Positions 27,864-36,092 of a stretch of 64,000 bases of DNA are shown in pieces (the stretch's first letter is position 1; each line of letters starts with the position of its first letter). The translations under genes and the position numbers were made by a program. The notes below the pieces were generated by a model. It did not search any database, had not been told where the DNA came from, and was given only the letters and a program-made list of their open reading frames with translations. The DNA is from JAIPDZ01 sp034522175 (GTDB taxonomy: Bacteria > Desulfobacterota > DSM-4660 > Desulfatiglandales > Desulfatiglandaceae), in contig JAXHLQ010000001.1 of assembly GCA_034522175.1 (NCBI GenBank), positions 248,001 to 312,000 of the forward strand. The letters are read 5' to 3'.

Positions 27864-28609
27864 CAGCCGATGGCCTCCATTACCTCATCAGGGATATCAA
27901 AATTGGCATACACGTGGCTCACGTCATCATGGTCTTCGAGGGCCTGGGTCAGGGTGAGCATCTGCTGCGCCTTTTTCCCTTCCACCTTGACCACGTTCTG
28001 GGGAATCATGGCGAGTTCCGCCACCGTGTAGGAGAGACCCGCGTCATCCAAGGCTTTCTTTACCGCTTCAAAATCCTGCGGAGCCGAGAGCACCTCAAAT
28101 TCGGTCTCTTCCTCTTTGACATCCTCGGCACCGGCCTCCAGTGCGAGGTCGATCAACTCATCTTCATTCACATTGTCTTTTTCGAGAACAATGAGACCTT
28201 TCTTTTCAAACATCCAGGCCACGCATCCCGGTTCACCGAGGTTTCCGCCATACCGTTCAAAGAGGTGCTTGATATCGGCGACCGTGCGGTTCTTGTTATC
28301 CGTAAGGCATTCCACAAGGACGGCAACGCCCCCGGGCCCGTATCCCTCGTAATTGGATTCCTCATAGGAGACCCCTTCCAGTTCACCGGTTCCCTTTTTG
28401 ACGGCCCGGTCAATGTTATCCTTGGGCATATTCTCCGATTTGGCCGCGGCGATGGCGGTTCGAAGCCGGGGATTGCCGTCCGGGTCGCCCCCGCCCATTC
28501 GGGCGGCCACCGTGATCTCCTTGATCAGCTTGGTGAAGATCTTGCCCCGCTTGGCATCGGCAGCCCCCTTCTTATGCTTGATGGAACTCCACTTTGAATG
28601 ACCTGACAT
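27863..28609 (-). CDS. yebC: YebC/PmpR family protein
   Basis: A 248-residue YebC-type protein. The N-terminus MSGHSKWSSIKHKKGAADAKRGK and the segment NPRLRTAIAAAKSENMPKDNIDRAVKKG are diagnostic. Members have been described both as transcription regulators and, more recently, as factors that ease ribosome stalling at proline stretches. The start follows CAGGAGG. It heads the ruvCAB operon, the usual arrangement. Confidence 0.95.
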   Translation of the reverse strand: MSGHSKWSSIKHKKGAADAKRGKIFTKLIKEITVAARMGGGDPDGNPRLRTAIAAAKSENMPKDNIDRAVKKGTGELEGVSYEESNYEGYGPGGVAVLVECLTDNKNRTVADIKHLFERYGGNLGEPGCVAWMFEKKGLIVLEKDNVNEDELIDLALEAGAEDVKEEETEFEVLSAPQDFEAVKKALDDAGLSYTVAELAMIPQNVVKVEGKKAQQMLTLTQALEDHDDVSHVYANFDIPDEVMEAIG

Positions 28610-28928
28610 GTTGTTTTGCCTCCTGGTATTTGAGCGTTCATCCCAGCCAAAGATAATTGAAATTGGAAATCTGATAATCCCGTAAAAAGTATGTTTTCGC
28701 GCTGAGACGCAGAGACGCAGAGAAAGAATTGTATTAATTTTAATAACCTACCTTTGCGGGCTTTGCGGCGTTGCGTGAGTCCCGCAGGGCGGGATTGACT
28801 TTTTACGAATGCATCAAATCTGGATCGGCAATTTGACATCACTAACTTAATTTCGAATTTCCAGTTTCACGGGAAATATCATCAGCTCAAGATCGGTACA
28901 GTACATGGGTTCGCCGGGGACCCGAGAC
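28610..28928. other. 319-nt intergenic region upstream of yebC
   Basis: It holds the promoter of yebC-ruvCAB and, at about 28695-28800, mosaic repeat phrases (CTGAGACGCAGAGACGCAGA; TTGCGGGCTTTGCGGCGTTG) of a kind often seen between genes in related genomes. No RNA gene or coding frame is convincing. Confidence 0.45.
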
Positions 28929-29510
28929 CTATTTTGTCGCAACAAAGTAAACCTCCCTGCTTCGCTTGCGGGTGGCCTCGGGCCTGAAGCGGCGCGTTTC
29001 CCTGAAATCCGCGGACAGGGATGCCGCAAAGGTTTCCAGGTCCTCCCCCTCAAAAATCTTACACACAAAGCGTCCCCTTTGTTTCAAAAGGGTACGGGCC
29101 ATCTCGAGGGCCCGGCGGCCCAGCTCAAGGGAACGGCTTTCGTCTCTCGCGCGTATCCCGGTGGTGGGCGGGGCCAGATCACTTAAGACCACATCCCTCA
29201 ACGGCATCTGGGCCGAAAGCCACTCGATGTCGACGGTCAGGACATCGGCCTCAACGAACCGAAAATTCGGGGCACTGAGGTGCCGGGGTTTCGTCAAATC
29301 GATCCCTACCACATCGCCTTTGGCGCCGACCTTTTGAAGGCAGTATTGGGCCCACGACCCCGGCGTGCATCCCAGGTCCAGCACCCGGTCCCCCGTGCGG
29401 AGCAATCTGAATTTCTGGTCGATCTCCTTGAGCTTATAGACCGATCGCGCCAGCCACCGCTCATCTCTGGCCCTGCGGGCGTAATGATCGTCCCACCTGT
29501 TCGATTTCAT
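28929..29510 (-). CDS. rlmE: 23S rRNA 2-prime-O-methyltransferase RlmE (RrmJ/FtsJ)
   Basis: A 193-residue FtsJ-type methyltransferase. I start at ATG 29510 (MKSNRWDDHYARRARDERW), the family N-terminus, although the frame is open further upstream. The first catalytic Lys is in ARSVYKLKEID, the SAM motif is VLDLGCTPGSWAQYCLQKVG near residues 44-63, the catalytic Asp in VLSDLAPPTTG, and the late Lys in FVCKIFEGED. RlmE methylates U2552 of 23S rRNA during 50S maturation. It is divergent from the MoxR gene. Confidence 0.93.
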   Translation of the reverse strand: MKSNRWDDHYARRARDERWLARSVYKLKEIDQKFRLLRTGDRVLDLGCTPGSWAQYCLQKVGAKGDVVGIDLTKPRHLSAPNFRFVEADVLTVDIEWLSAQMPLRDVVLSDLAPPTTGIRARDESRSLELGRRALEMARTLLKQRGRFVCKIFEGEDLETFAASLSADFRETRRFRPEATRKRSREVYFVATK

Positions 29511-29601
29511 TGCACAATACCTACCACACAACACCCCCCTTTGCAAAAGAAATATAATTGGTGTAGATTTCGAGGTAACCGATCTAAGGAGCAGATTACA
29601 T

Positions 29602-30465
29602 ATGAAAACAGTCACCATCGACGGCGTGGAACTACACTTGAGCGAACCGGACCAGGTCCCCATGACCTGGGTGGGCCAGGAAGAACTGATCACCCAGGTC
29701 CTGGCCGCCTGGCTGGTGATCCATCCGGACGATCTGCCCCTCTGCCCGAGGCTGGTGGGGCGTCCGGGCGTGGGCAAGACCACCCTGGCCTATCATGCGG
29801 GGCAAGCCTCGGGCCGCTCCGTATACCTGTTTCAGGCCACCATGGATACCCGGCCTGAGGACCTGATTGTGACCCCCGTCATCTCGGATCAGGGAAAAAT
29901 TAAATATATGGCCAGTGCCGTGGTTTCGGCCATGATCTCGGGGGATGTGGTGGTCATCGATGAGGGAAACCGCATGAGTGAAAAAAGCTGGGCATCCCTG
30001 GCCCCCCTCATGGACAACCGGCGCTATGTGGAGTCCGTGGTGGCCGGTATCAAGATCAAGGCGGATCCTGACTTTCGCCTCTGCACCACCATGAACGATG
30101 ACGCCAGCACCTTTGAACTCCCTGAGTATATCCACTCGAGACTCCAGCCGCAGATCACTATCGACTTTCCGGAAAAGGAGGAGGAACGTCGGATCCTCAA
30201 ACGAAACCTCCCTTTTGCGGATGACCAGATCCTCGAGTATGTGGTCAACTTTCTTCAGGCCGCCCATGAGGCGAATGAACGCTACAGCGTCAGGGACGGC
30301 ATCAATATCGCCCGCTACGCCATTAAGCGGTTGGCGGCGACCGACGGGAGCCTGTCCGGCGATGCTGCTCGACCGGCCCTCATGCGTCATTTGATGGCGT
30401 CGGCATCCATGATACTGGACCAGCGGGCATCCGATTATTTTAGAGGGATGCGCCATGACCCGTGA
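29602..30465 (+). CDS. MoxR-like AAA+ ATPase
   Basis: A 287-residue AAA+ ATPase. Walker A GRPGVGKTT is at residues 53-61, Walker B DVVVIDEGNRM near 115-125, sensor 1 CTTMNDDAS near 158-166, and an arginine-finger type segment in EYIHSRLQPQITIDFP. MoxR ATPases act as chaperones, often with a VWA protein encoded nearby. Here there is no VWA gene; instead the next gene starts inside the last codons of this one (11-nt overlap) and encodes a large TraB-like protein. The pair is therefore probably a functional unit. No membrane segment. Confidence 0.88.
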   Translation: MKTVTIDGVELHLSEPDQVPMTWVGQEELITQVLAAWLVIHPDDLPLCPRLVGRPGVGKTTLAYHAGQASGRSVYLFQATMDTRPEDLIVTPVISDQGKIKYMASAVVSAMISGDVVVIDEGNRMSEKSWASLAPLMDNRRYVESVVAGIKIKADPDFRLCTTMNDDASTFELPEYIHSRLQPQITIDFPEKEEERRILKRNLPFADDQILEYVVNFLQAAHEANERYSVRDGINIARYAIKRLAATDGSLSGDAARPALMRHLMASASMILDQRASDYFRGMRHDP

Positions 30466-32283
30466 TGATGGGGCGCCGCTCAAATGGAAGTCCATCCGAC
30501 TGGTGCCCGTCCTCCACAACCGACTGGAATTCGCATGGGCCGTGAGACGAGCGTTTGGTGCCTTCAAACCGGAACACGTGGCCGTCGAATATCCCCCGAC
30601 GCTCAAAGATCGGATCATTCAGGGCATCAAGCGCCTTCCCCTTCTCTCCGTGGTCCATTACGAGGAAGACGACGGCACGTTTCGCTATCTCCTTCTGGAA
30701 CCTACCGACGGGCAGGTGGAGGCGATCCGCCTAGCCCTGTCGCACGGCATACCGGTTCATTTCATTGACCGGGATACCCGCCATTACACGCTGGACCATG
30801 TTCCCCTGCCCGACCCTTACGCCCTCACCCGTATCGGGCACACCGCCTACTGCCGGGCCTACATGAAGGCCCGCCGGGAGGAAACCGGCTCCCGGGAAGA
30901 CGTGCTCAGGGAAAAGACCATGGCCTACCATTTAAATCAGCTTGCCGGGACCGGAGAACGAGTCCTTTTCGTGGGCGGGCTTTTTCACACGGCCCGGTTA
31001 TTGAACCTGCTGAACGAGCCCCAGGCCCCGGTCATCGGGCGGCAAAAGCGGGAGAGGGTCGGCCTGGCCCACCTCCACAGGGATTCCAGCCGGGAACTCC
31101 TGGCCGAAATGCCCTATCTGACCGCACAATATGAGCGTTACCGCAACCACGAGGTCGATTTCCCGGACCGGCTTCAGTGCCAGGCCGCATTGATTGATCT
31201 GGCAAGAGAAAGCCACCGGCACAAAACCCGGGAGGATCTCTCCCACAGCGAGTTGAGGGTGCTCAATACATTTGCCAGAAACTATGCCTTTCTGACCGGC
31301 AACCTGGTGCCTGGTTTCTACCAACTCATTGTGGCGGCCCGGGGGGCGGTAGATGACGATTTCGCCTATGAGGTCTGGGATAAGGGGAGTGATTATCCCT
31401 GGCAGACCGATTCACCCGGTCTTCCCGTCCTCCGTTTAAGGGGAGAGGATCTGTTCCTGGATCAGGAAACGGATCCGATTTCATCGCCGGCTCAAGACCA
31501 TGCGGAGGCGCCTGGTTCCCGTACCCGTCAAAAAGAAGCAACCGGAGCGATTCCCCCGGAGAGTGGCGGGAGACCTTCAGGGGGGATGCCATCTGCTCCC
31601 ATCCGCCCGAAGACGTGGTGGTGGAGGGATACGGCCAGTATTTGAAAAAGAAGGCCCTTGAAATCAGGGCCGAAGACCACACCCGCATCACGCCCTTTAC
31701 CGCTTCCATGATGGACGGTCTGGATATCCGCGAAACCATCCGAGACTGGGCGGCCGAGGGTCGGGTCTATGTCAAGGAGGCACAACCCCTGCGGGGCCGG
31801 GTGGGCTCGGTGGTCATGATCTTCGACCCGGATCTCCCGGATGAGGGGGGCCGGGAGGCATTCCCCTGGTGCGTGACCTGGCTCGGGGAACACGAACAGG
31901 AATCCGACATGGCCTTTTACAGCACCCCCATGGGAGCGGTCATGGACGGCCCGGGGATCTCCCGATGCCAGTACGGCGGCTTCATGCTCAGTTATCCGCC
32001 ACTCCGGGTCTATGACATATGGAAGGATCCGTTTTTCAGGGTTGCCCGGAACAAGCCGGAAAAGCTCCTCATGGCCGCGCTGGACTACAGCCTTGAAAAA
32101 AATGTGGTCTATGTTTCGCCCGAACCGCCATCGGGGTGGTGCCGGAGCATGGCCGCCCGCCTGGGCAAGCGCATCATCTATCTTCCCATCGGGACCTTTT
32201 CACCGGTCACCCTCAAAAAAATCCGGCAGTTTCACGTACTCGACGGCCATCCGGTGCGGACCTATGCGCACGAGTATATTTGA
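30455..32283 (+). CDS. Large TraB/DUF5682-like partner of MoxR ATPase (frameshifted)
   Basis: A protein of about 610 residues translated across two frame breaks, at about 31460-31480 and in the C-run 31553-31557. Residues 17-50 (VPVLHNRLEFAWAVRRAFGAFKPEHVAVEYPP) and VHFIDRDTRHY resemble the TraB/ChaN-like superfamily, in which a conserved His and Glu occur (H21 and E45 here). A basic linker (RRLKTMRRRLVPVPVKKK) follows in the middle frame, then a C-terminal domain (WRETFRGDAICSHPPEDVVVEGYG, KIRQFHVLDGHPVRTYAHEYI). Family assignment is by pattern only. It overlaps the MoxR gene, so the two are probably co-translated. Biochemical role unknown. Confidence 0.6.
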
Positions 32284-32406
32284 CAGGCTCACATGGACAT
32301 CACCTAATCTGAGGGTTAATCCTTCCAGGATGATCGGGTCGCTTTTTTCGACATGGCGTCGGATTTCCGCATACAACCGCTCCGCGGCCAGGCTGGCACT
32401 ATTCAT
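32200..32406 (-). CDS. Possible small protein downstream of SpmA-SpmB
   Basis: A 68-codon frame starting 5 nt after the stop of the SpmA-SpmB fusion. The sequence (SASLAAERLYAEIRRHVEKS, LTLRLGDVHVSLSNILVRIG) looks protein-like and could be translationally coupled. Against it, the 3-prime 84 nt overlap the end of the convergent TraB-like gene and I know no homologue. Kept at low confidence. Confidence 0.3.
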   Translation of the reverse strand: MNSASLAAERLYAEIRRHVEKSDPIILEGLTLRLGDVHVSLSNILVRIGPHRMAVEYVKLPDFFEGDR

Positions 32407-32411
32407 TAGAA

Positions 32412-33707
32412 TCAGCCATAAAGAAATAAACAGACCCCCACTGCGGCCGCAATACCGGCCAGATCGCCGGTGAGTGCCGCGGCCAGCGTATGTCGAATCC
32501 GTTTGACCTGGACGGCCCCGAAATAGACCGCCAGGACATAGAAGGTGGTCTCCGTGGACCCCTGCAGGGTGGAGACCAGATACCCGGTGTAGCTGTCCGG
32601 CCCGATATTGGGATCGTTGATGATGGCGGCCATGACGCCGTAGGCTCCTGAACCGGACAGGGGACGAAGCAGCGCCATGGGGAGGGCTTCCGCCGGCATA
32701 CCCATGGGTTGCGTCCAGGGCCCCAGCAGCCCAACCATGGCGTCCAATGCACCGCTTGCGCGAAACATGCCCACTGCCACCAGTATGGCCACGAGATAGG
32801 GAATAATCCGAATGGCCACCTGAAAGCCCTCCTTGGCTCCCTCAACGAAGACTTCGTATATTCGGACCCGTTTTGCCAGTCCAAAGGTTAGGAATCCCAC
32901 CATCAGCCCGGGGATAATCCATGGTGATATGGCCCGGCCGTAGGATACCGTGATGGGTATCAGAGAAACGAGAAGGGCCACCGCCGTCCAGCTCACCCAG
33001 GCTGGATAGGCCGCGGGAGCTTCACCCACCGCCGAATCCTGCTCGTGAGCGTCAATCCCATCCCTCGCGCCCTCCCTCTCCAGGGGACGGGATCGTTTGA
33101 ACAGGGGCAGGCGGCCATAGAGCCTGGCGGCAAGTATGGCCACGACGGTTGAACAGATGGTGGCAAAAAGGGTGGTGGGGAGAATGCCCGCGGGGTCATG
33201 AGATCCGGCCGCTGCCCGGATGGCGATCACGCCGGTGGGAAGAAGCGTGACGTTGGAAGTGTTAATGGCCAGGAAGAGGGCCATGGAATCCGTGGCGGTC
33301 CCGTGCCGGGGGTTGAGTTTGTTTAGTTCCTGCATGGCACGGATGCCGAAGGGCGTGGCCGCGTTTCCCAGGCCCAGCGCGTTGGCGGACATATTCAGGA
33401 TCATGCTCCCCATGGCCGGATGATCGGGAGGAACCCCGGGAAACAGACGGACCATCAGGGGCCGGATGAGGCGGGCCAGAATGGTGAGCATCCCGCCGGC
33501 CTCCGCCACCTTCATCAACCCCAGGAAGAGCGTCATCACGCCGACCAGGCCGAGGGCCAGTTCCACGGATCCGGCCGCCGACTCCACCACCGCCTTGGAA
33601 AGCGCCTCCATGGGAGAGATATCCTTGGTTGATGGAATCCAGAAGATCTGATGCCATCCGGCCGAAAGGAAGGCGATAAGAACAATGACAAAGAAAATAT
33701 AATTCAT
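32412..33707 (-). CDS. Fused spore maturation proteins SpmA-SpmB (nucleoside-recognition Gate domains)
   Basis: A 431-residue membrane protein with about ten hydrophobic segments. The N-terminal half resembles SpmA (GMLTILARLIRPLMVRLFPGVP, MSANALGLGNAATPFGIRAMQELN, NTSNVTLLPTGVIAIRAAAGS), the C-terminal half SpmB (VEGAKEGFQVAIRIIPYLVAI, LSGSGAYGVM, TETTFYVLAVYFGA). Fusions of this type are frequent in non-sporulating Gram-negative bacteria and are probably transporters of unknown substrate; the sporulation name comes from Bacillus. A linker with DAHEQDSAVGEA joins the halves. Confidence 0.88.
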   Translation of the reverse strand: MNYIFFVIVLIAFLSAGWHQIFWIPSTKDISPMEALSKAVVESAAGSVELALGLVGVMTLFLGLMKVAEAGGMLTILARLIRPLMVRLFPGVPPDHPAMGSMILNMSANALGLGNAATPFGIRAMQELNKLNPRHGTATDSMALFLAINTSNVTLLPTGVIAIRAAAGSHDPAGILPTTLFATICSTVVAILAARLYGRLPLFKRSRPLEREGARDGIDAHEQDSAVGEAPAAYPAWVSWTAVALLVSLIPITVSYGRAISPWIIPGLMVGFLTFGLAKRVRIYEVFVEGAKEGFQVAIRIIPYLVAILVAVGMFRASGALDAMVGLLGPWTQPMGMPAEALPMALLRPLSGSGAYGVMAAIINDPNIGPDSYTGYLVSTLQGSTETTFYVLAVYFGAVQVKRIRHTLAAALTGDLAGIAAAVGVCLFLYG

Positions 33708-33813
33708 GGAAATTCGGGGGCAGTTGGGTTATGGTGCCACACTGAAAGACGCGGGGTTCTCCATGACGCCCAGCTTTTTACCGAGTTGTTCCGTAATTGC
33801 ATTCGTCATGGGC

Positions 33814-35712
33814 TCACTTCACCGGGCTCACACATTGATCAAGATGCTCCCAGGCGTCCTGCATGACCCATCGATACTTTTCGTAAAAGAGTTTATCGCT
33901 TAAAAAATACGCCCCTTTCTCGTGCCTGTGCATAAATTTGCGCAATTCTCCGGGTCCGCCATTGTACAGGGCATACACGAGCCTGGCTAAGGTATCCCGA
34001 TTTACGCTATTTTCATTTTCAGCTTCTGCTAAAGCGTACTGCCGAAGGTAGAGGTTCACGATCTCGCATCCGGCCTGCGCATTGTAGCGAATGTCCCATC
34101 GGAGGGCATTGAGGTCGTAGAGGCCCCGCCAAACCCGCTCATTGACCTGCATCAACCCGACGGAAGTGCCATTATATGACCTGAGAAATACGATCTTCTG
34201 GTCTTTCACGATAAATTGTCTGAAACAGCTTTCTTGCCAGGCAACAGCCAGTACCAGTCTTGTAAAAAAGGAGGCACGGTCTGACATCTGCCCAGCGTCC
34301 GTCATGACCCGATGCGAGGCGTCATTTAAAAGGTGTCTGACTTTGGGAAAGTAGACATCCTTATTGTCCGGCCTGAGGAGCCAACTCTTTACTTCCGAAA
34401 AGGTGATGTTTCGCTGATCGCTTTGAGCCCAGGCGGTTCTGACGAAGTGCTGCGGGATGAGCCAGGAGGTAGGATCGCTTTCTTTTTCAGGGTGCGGTGA
34501 CTCATCTTCGTCGAATTTAAACACCGGTTCCTCAGTTATTGTCCGGAGCGGGGGGAGCGTCTTTCCCAGCCCGAAGATTTCCCTCAGCTGGCGATTGATT
34601 TTTGATTGGTAGTCGAGGCGAAGGGATTGATCCCCTGTCAGCAGCTGGGCCAATCGAAGTAAGCCGTCCCGACTGACCTTCATGCCCAAAGAGGGGCCGA
34701 TCTTGTCCAGAATCGAAAGGACTTCGGAGGCGGTGTAAAATGCCAGATGTCGGAGGGCCGAATCAGGGGGTTCCTCATTCAAGTGCTGACGCAGTATTTT
34801 TGAGATTTTCCGCCAGACCTTCTTAAGCTGTTTCCTCACGAAATCATTATTCAGGCTCCCTTCGGACCATTGGGTCACAAAATCATAGCGACTCTCGAGA
34901 AGCGCGGTGGTCAAGCCGTGTTTCTCTGAAGCGGTGAGCGGGGAACCAGACATGGAAGTAATCAACTCAACCAGGAAAACATCCAAGGCCTCCCAGGCTT
35001 GAATGATGGCTTCCAAATCCAGCTCGGTTAATCTTCGGCTCTCGGTCTCCGCCTGATACACCACCTCTACCTCGGCCGCAATTTCAATCTGCAATCCTCT
35101 CGAAGTCGTGACGATGCTTTCAGGATGCATGCTTTGAAGCATCCGTTTTGCCCGATCTCGATACGACTCCGGAATCAGCGGCATGATAAAGGATTTGACT
35201 TCATCGATTGAGGATCTCAAATCGAACGAAATCTGTTCGATATAGTCTGTCAACAGATCGGTCATCACCGGCGCAATGGCCGGGGCCATTTGGAGCGGGT
35301 GCCCATCGGTTTCATAGAGCGTCAGGTCTTCTACCTGGAAACGAAGGGCCCACGCCCGGCTGATGACCGGACGCAGAAGCATCGACAGGTGCCCTTCATA
35401 TTCAATGGGCAAAATACACTGGGGTTCAATAAAGGCACCCATTCGTGCGTAAAAGCCCGTTTCGAGATGAACCAGCGCGTCTTTCTCGCGGAATGCCGGA
35501 TCGGACAGGAGGATCCGTTGACACCCCTTGTGTTGATCCACAACCTGAGCCGATTGGTCTGGACCCCCAAATACCTTTTGAAGGACCAGCGTCCTCAGGA
35601 GTGGAAAATCAATGAAGAAGGGAAAAGTGACCGTTTCCGCCACGGCCCGCGAGGGAAAGATGAGGACGAGGGCCAAACAGAACATCGTAATCCATTTACG
35701 CATCTTTCTCAT
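33814..35712 (-). CDS. Lytic transglycosylase with C-terminal SLT domain
   Basis: A periplasmic protein of 632 residues, started at ATG 35712 behind GAGAGGAG because this gives a proper signal peptide (MRKMRKWITMFCLALVLIFPSRAVAE). The C-terminal 150 residues are a Slt-type domain: catalytic Glu in LAVAWQESCFRQF, then GTSVGLMQVNERVWRGLYDL, and ALYNGGPGEL. It should cleave the MurNAc-GlcNAc bond of peptidoglycan with anhydro-product formation. The 450-residue N-terminal part is mainly helical and unfamiliar. It stands alone between SpmA-SpmB and the MazF remnant. Confidence 0.85.
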   Translation of the reverse strand: MRKMRKWITMFCLALVLIFPSRAVAETVTFPFFIDFPLLRTLVLQKVFGGPDQSAQVVDQHKGCQRILLSDPAFREKDALVHLETGFYARMGAFIEPQCILPIEYEGHLSMLLRPVISRAWALRFQVEDLTLYETDGHPLQMAPAIAPVMTDLLTDYIEQISFDLRSSIDEVKSFIMPLIPESYRDRAKRMLQSMHPESIVTTSRGLQIEIAAEVEVVYQAETESRRLTELDLEAIIQAWEALDVFLVELITSMSGSPLTASEKHGLTTALLESRYDFVTQWSEGSLNNDFVRKQLKKVWRKISKILRQHLNEEPPDSALRHLAFYTASEVLSILDKIGPSLGMKVSRDGLLRLAQLLTGDQSLRLDYQSKINRQLREIFGLGKTLPPLRTITEEPVFKFDEDESPHPEKESDPTSWLIPQHFVRTAWAQSDQRNITFSEVKSWLLRPDNKDVYFPKVRHLLNDASHRVMTDAGQMSDRASFFTRLVLAVAWQESCFRQFIVKDQKIVFLRSYNGTSVGLMQVNERVWRGLYDLNALRWDIRYNAQAGCEIVNLYLRQYALAEAENENSVNRDTLARLVYALYNGGPGELRKFMHRHEKGAYFLSDKLFYEKYRWVMQDAWEHLDQCVSPVK

Positions 35713-35807
35713 TTGCTCCTCTCGATAAGGCCTCATAAATTTCAACATAGCACTTATTCCCGCAAGACGCCCCAGCAAAATGCTCAAGCAATGTTTACAG
35801 GACACCG

Positions 35808-36074
35808 CTATTCAATCAGGCTGATAACGTCCCTGCAGCCGCGGATAATCTCTAAAGCAGCCTGCCGGTTTAGGGTGCCAATCTTTTCAAGCAGCCGACC
35901 CTTGTCCACCGTGGCCATTTGGCTCACCACGGCAACGCCTGCCCTGGGGAGGTTTGCCGTCCCCTTGTTCAGGCACACATTTCCGGGTACCTCGCCCAGC
36001 TTCAGGTTCGACGTTAACAGGGCAACAACGGTCGTTTGGATATGACTTCGATTCAAGAGATCGTTTTGAATCAA
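35808..36074 (-). pseudogene. MazF/PemK-type toxin remnant (N-terminus missing)
   Basis: The frame encodes QNDLLNRSHIQTTVVALLTSN, GTANLPRAGVAVVSQMATVDK and RLLEKIGTLN, which are the central and C-terminal parts of a MazF-family mRNA endoribonuclease. The first 25-30 residues of the fold (the RGDIYLVDFDP-type strand and the RPVVI segment) are absent: only 18 nt separate the fragment from the stop of the histidine kinase gene. No MazE-like antitoxin is next to it. I read it as a relic truncated at its 5-prime end. Confidence 0.75.
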
Positions 36075-36092
36075 TCACATGCTCACCGAACC

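Noticed and set aside
28695..28800. Repeat phrases with CAGAGACGCAGAG as a CRISPR or tandem array
   Set aside because: The units are few, irregular and lack equal spacers; they look like common intergenic filler repeats.
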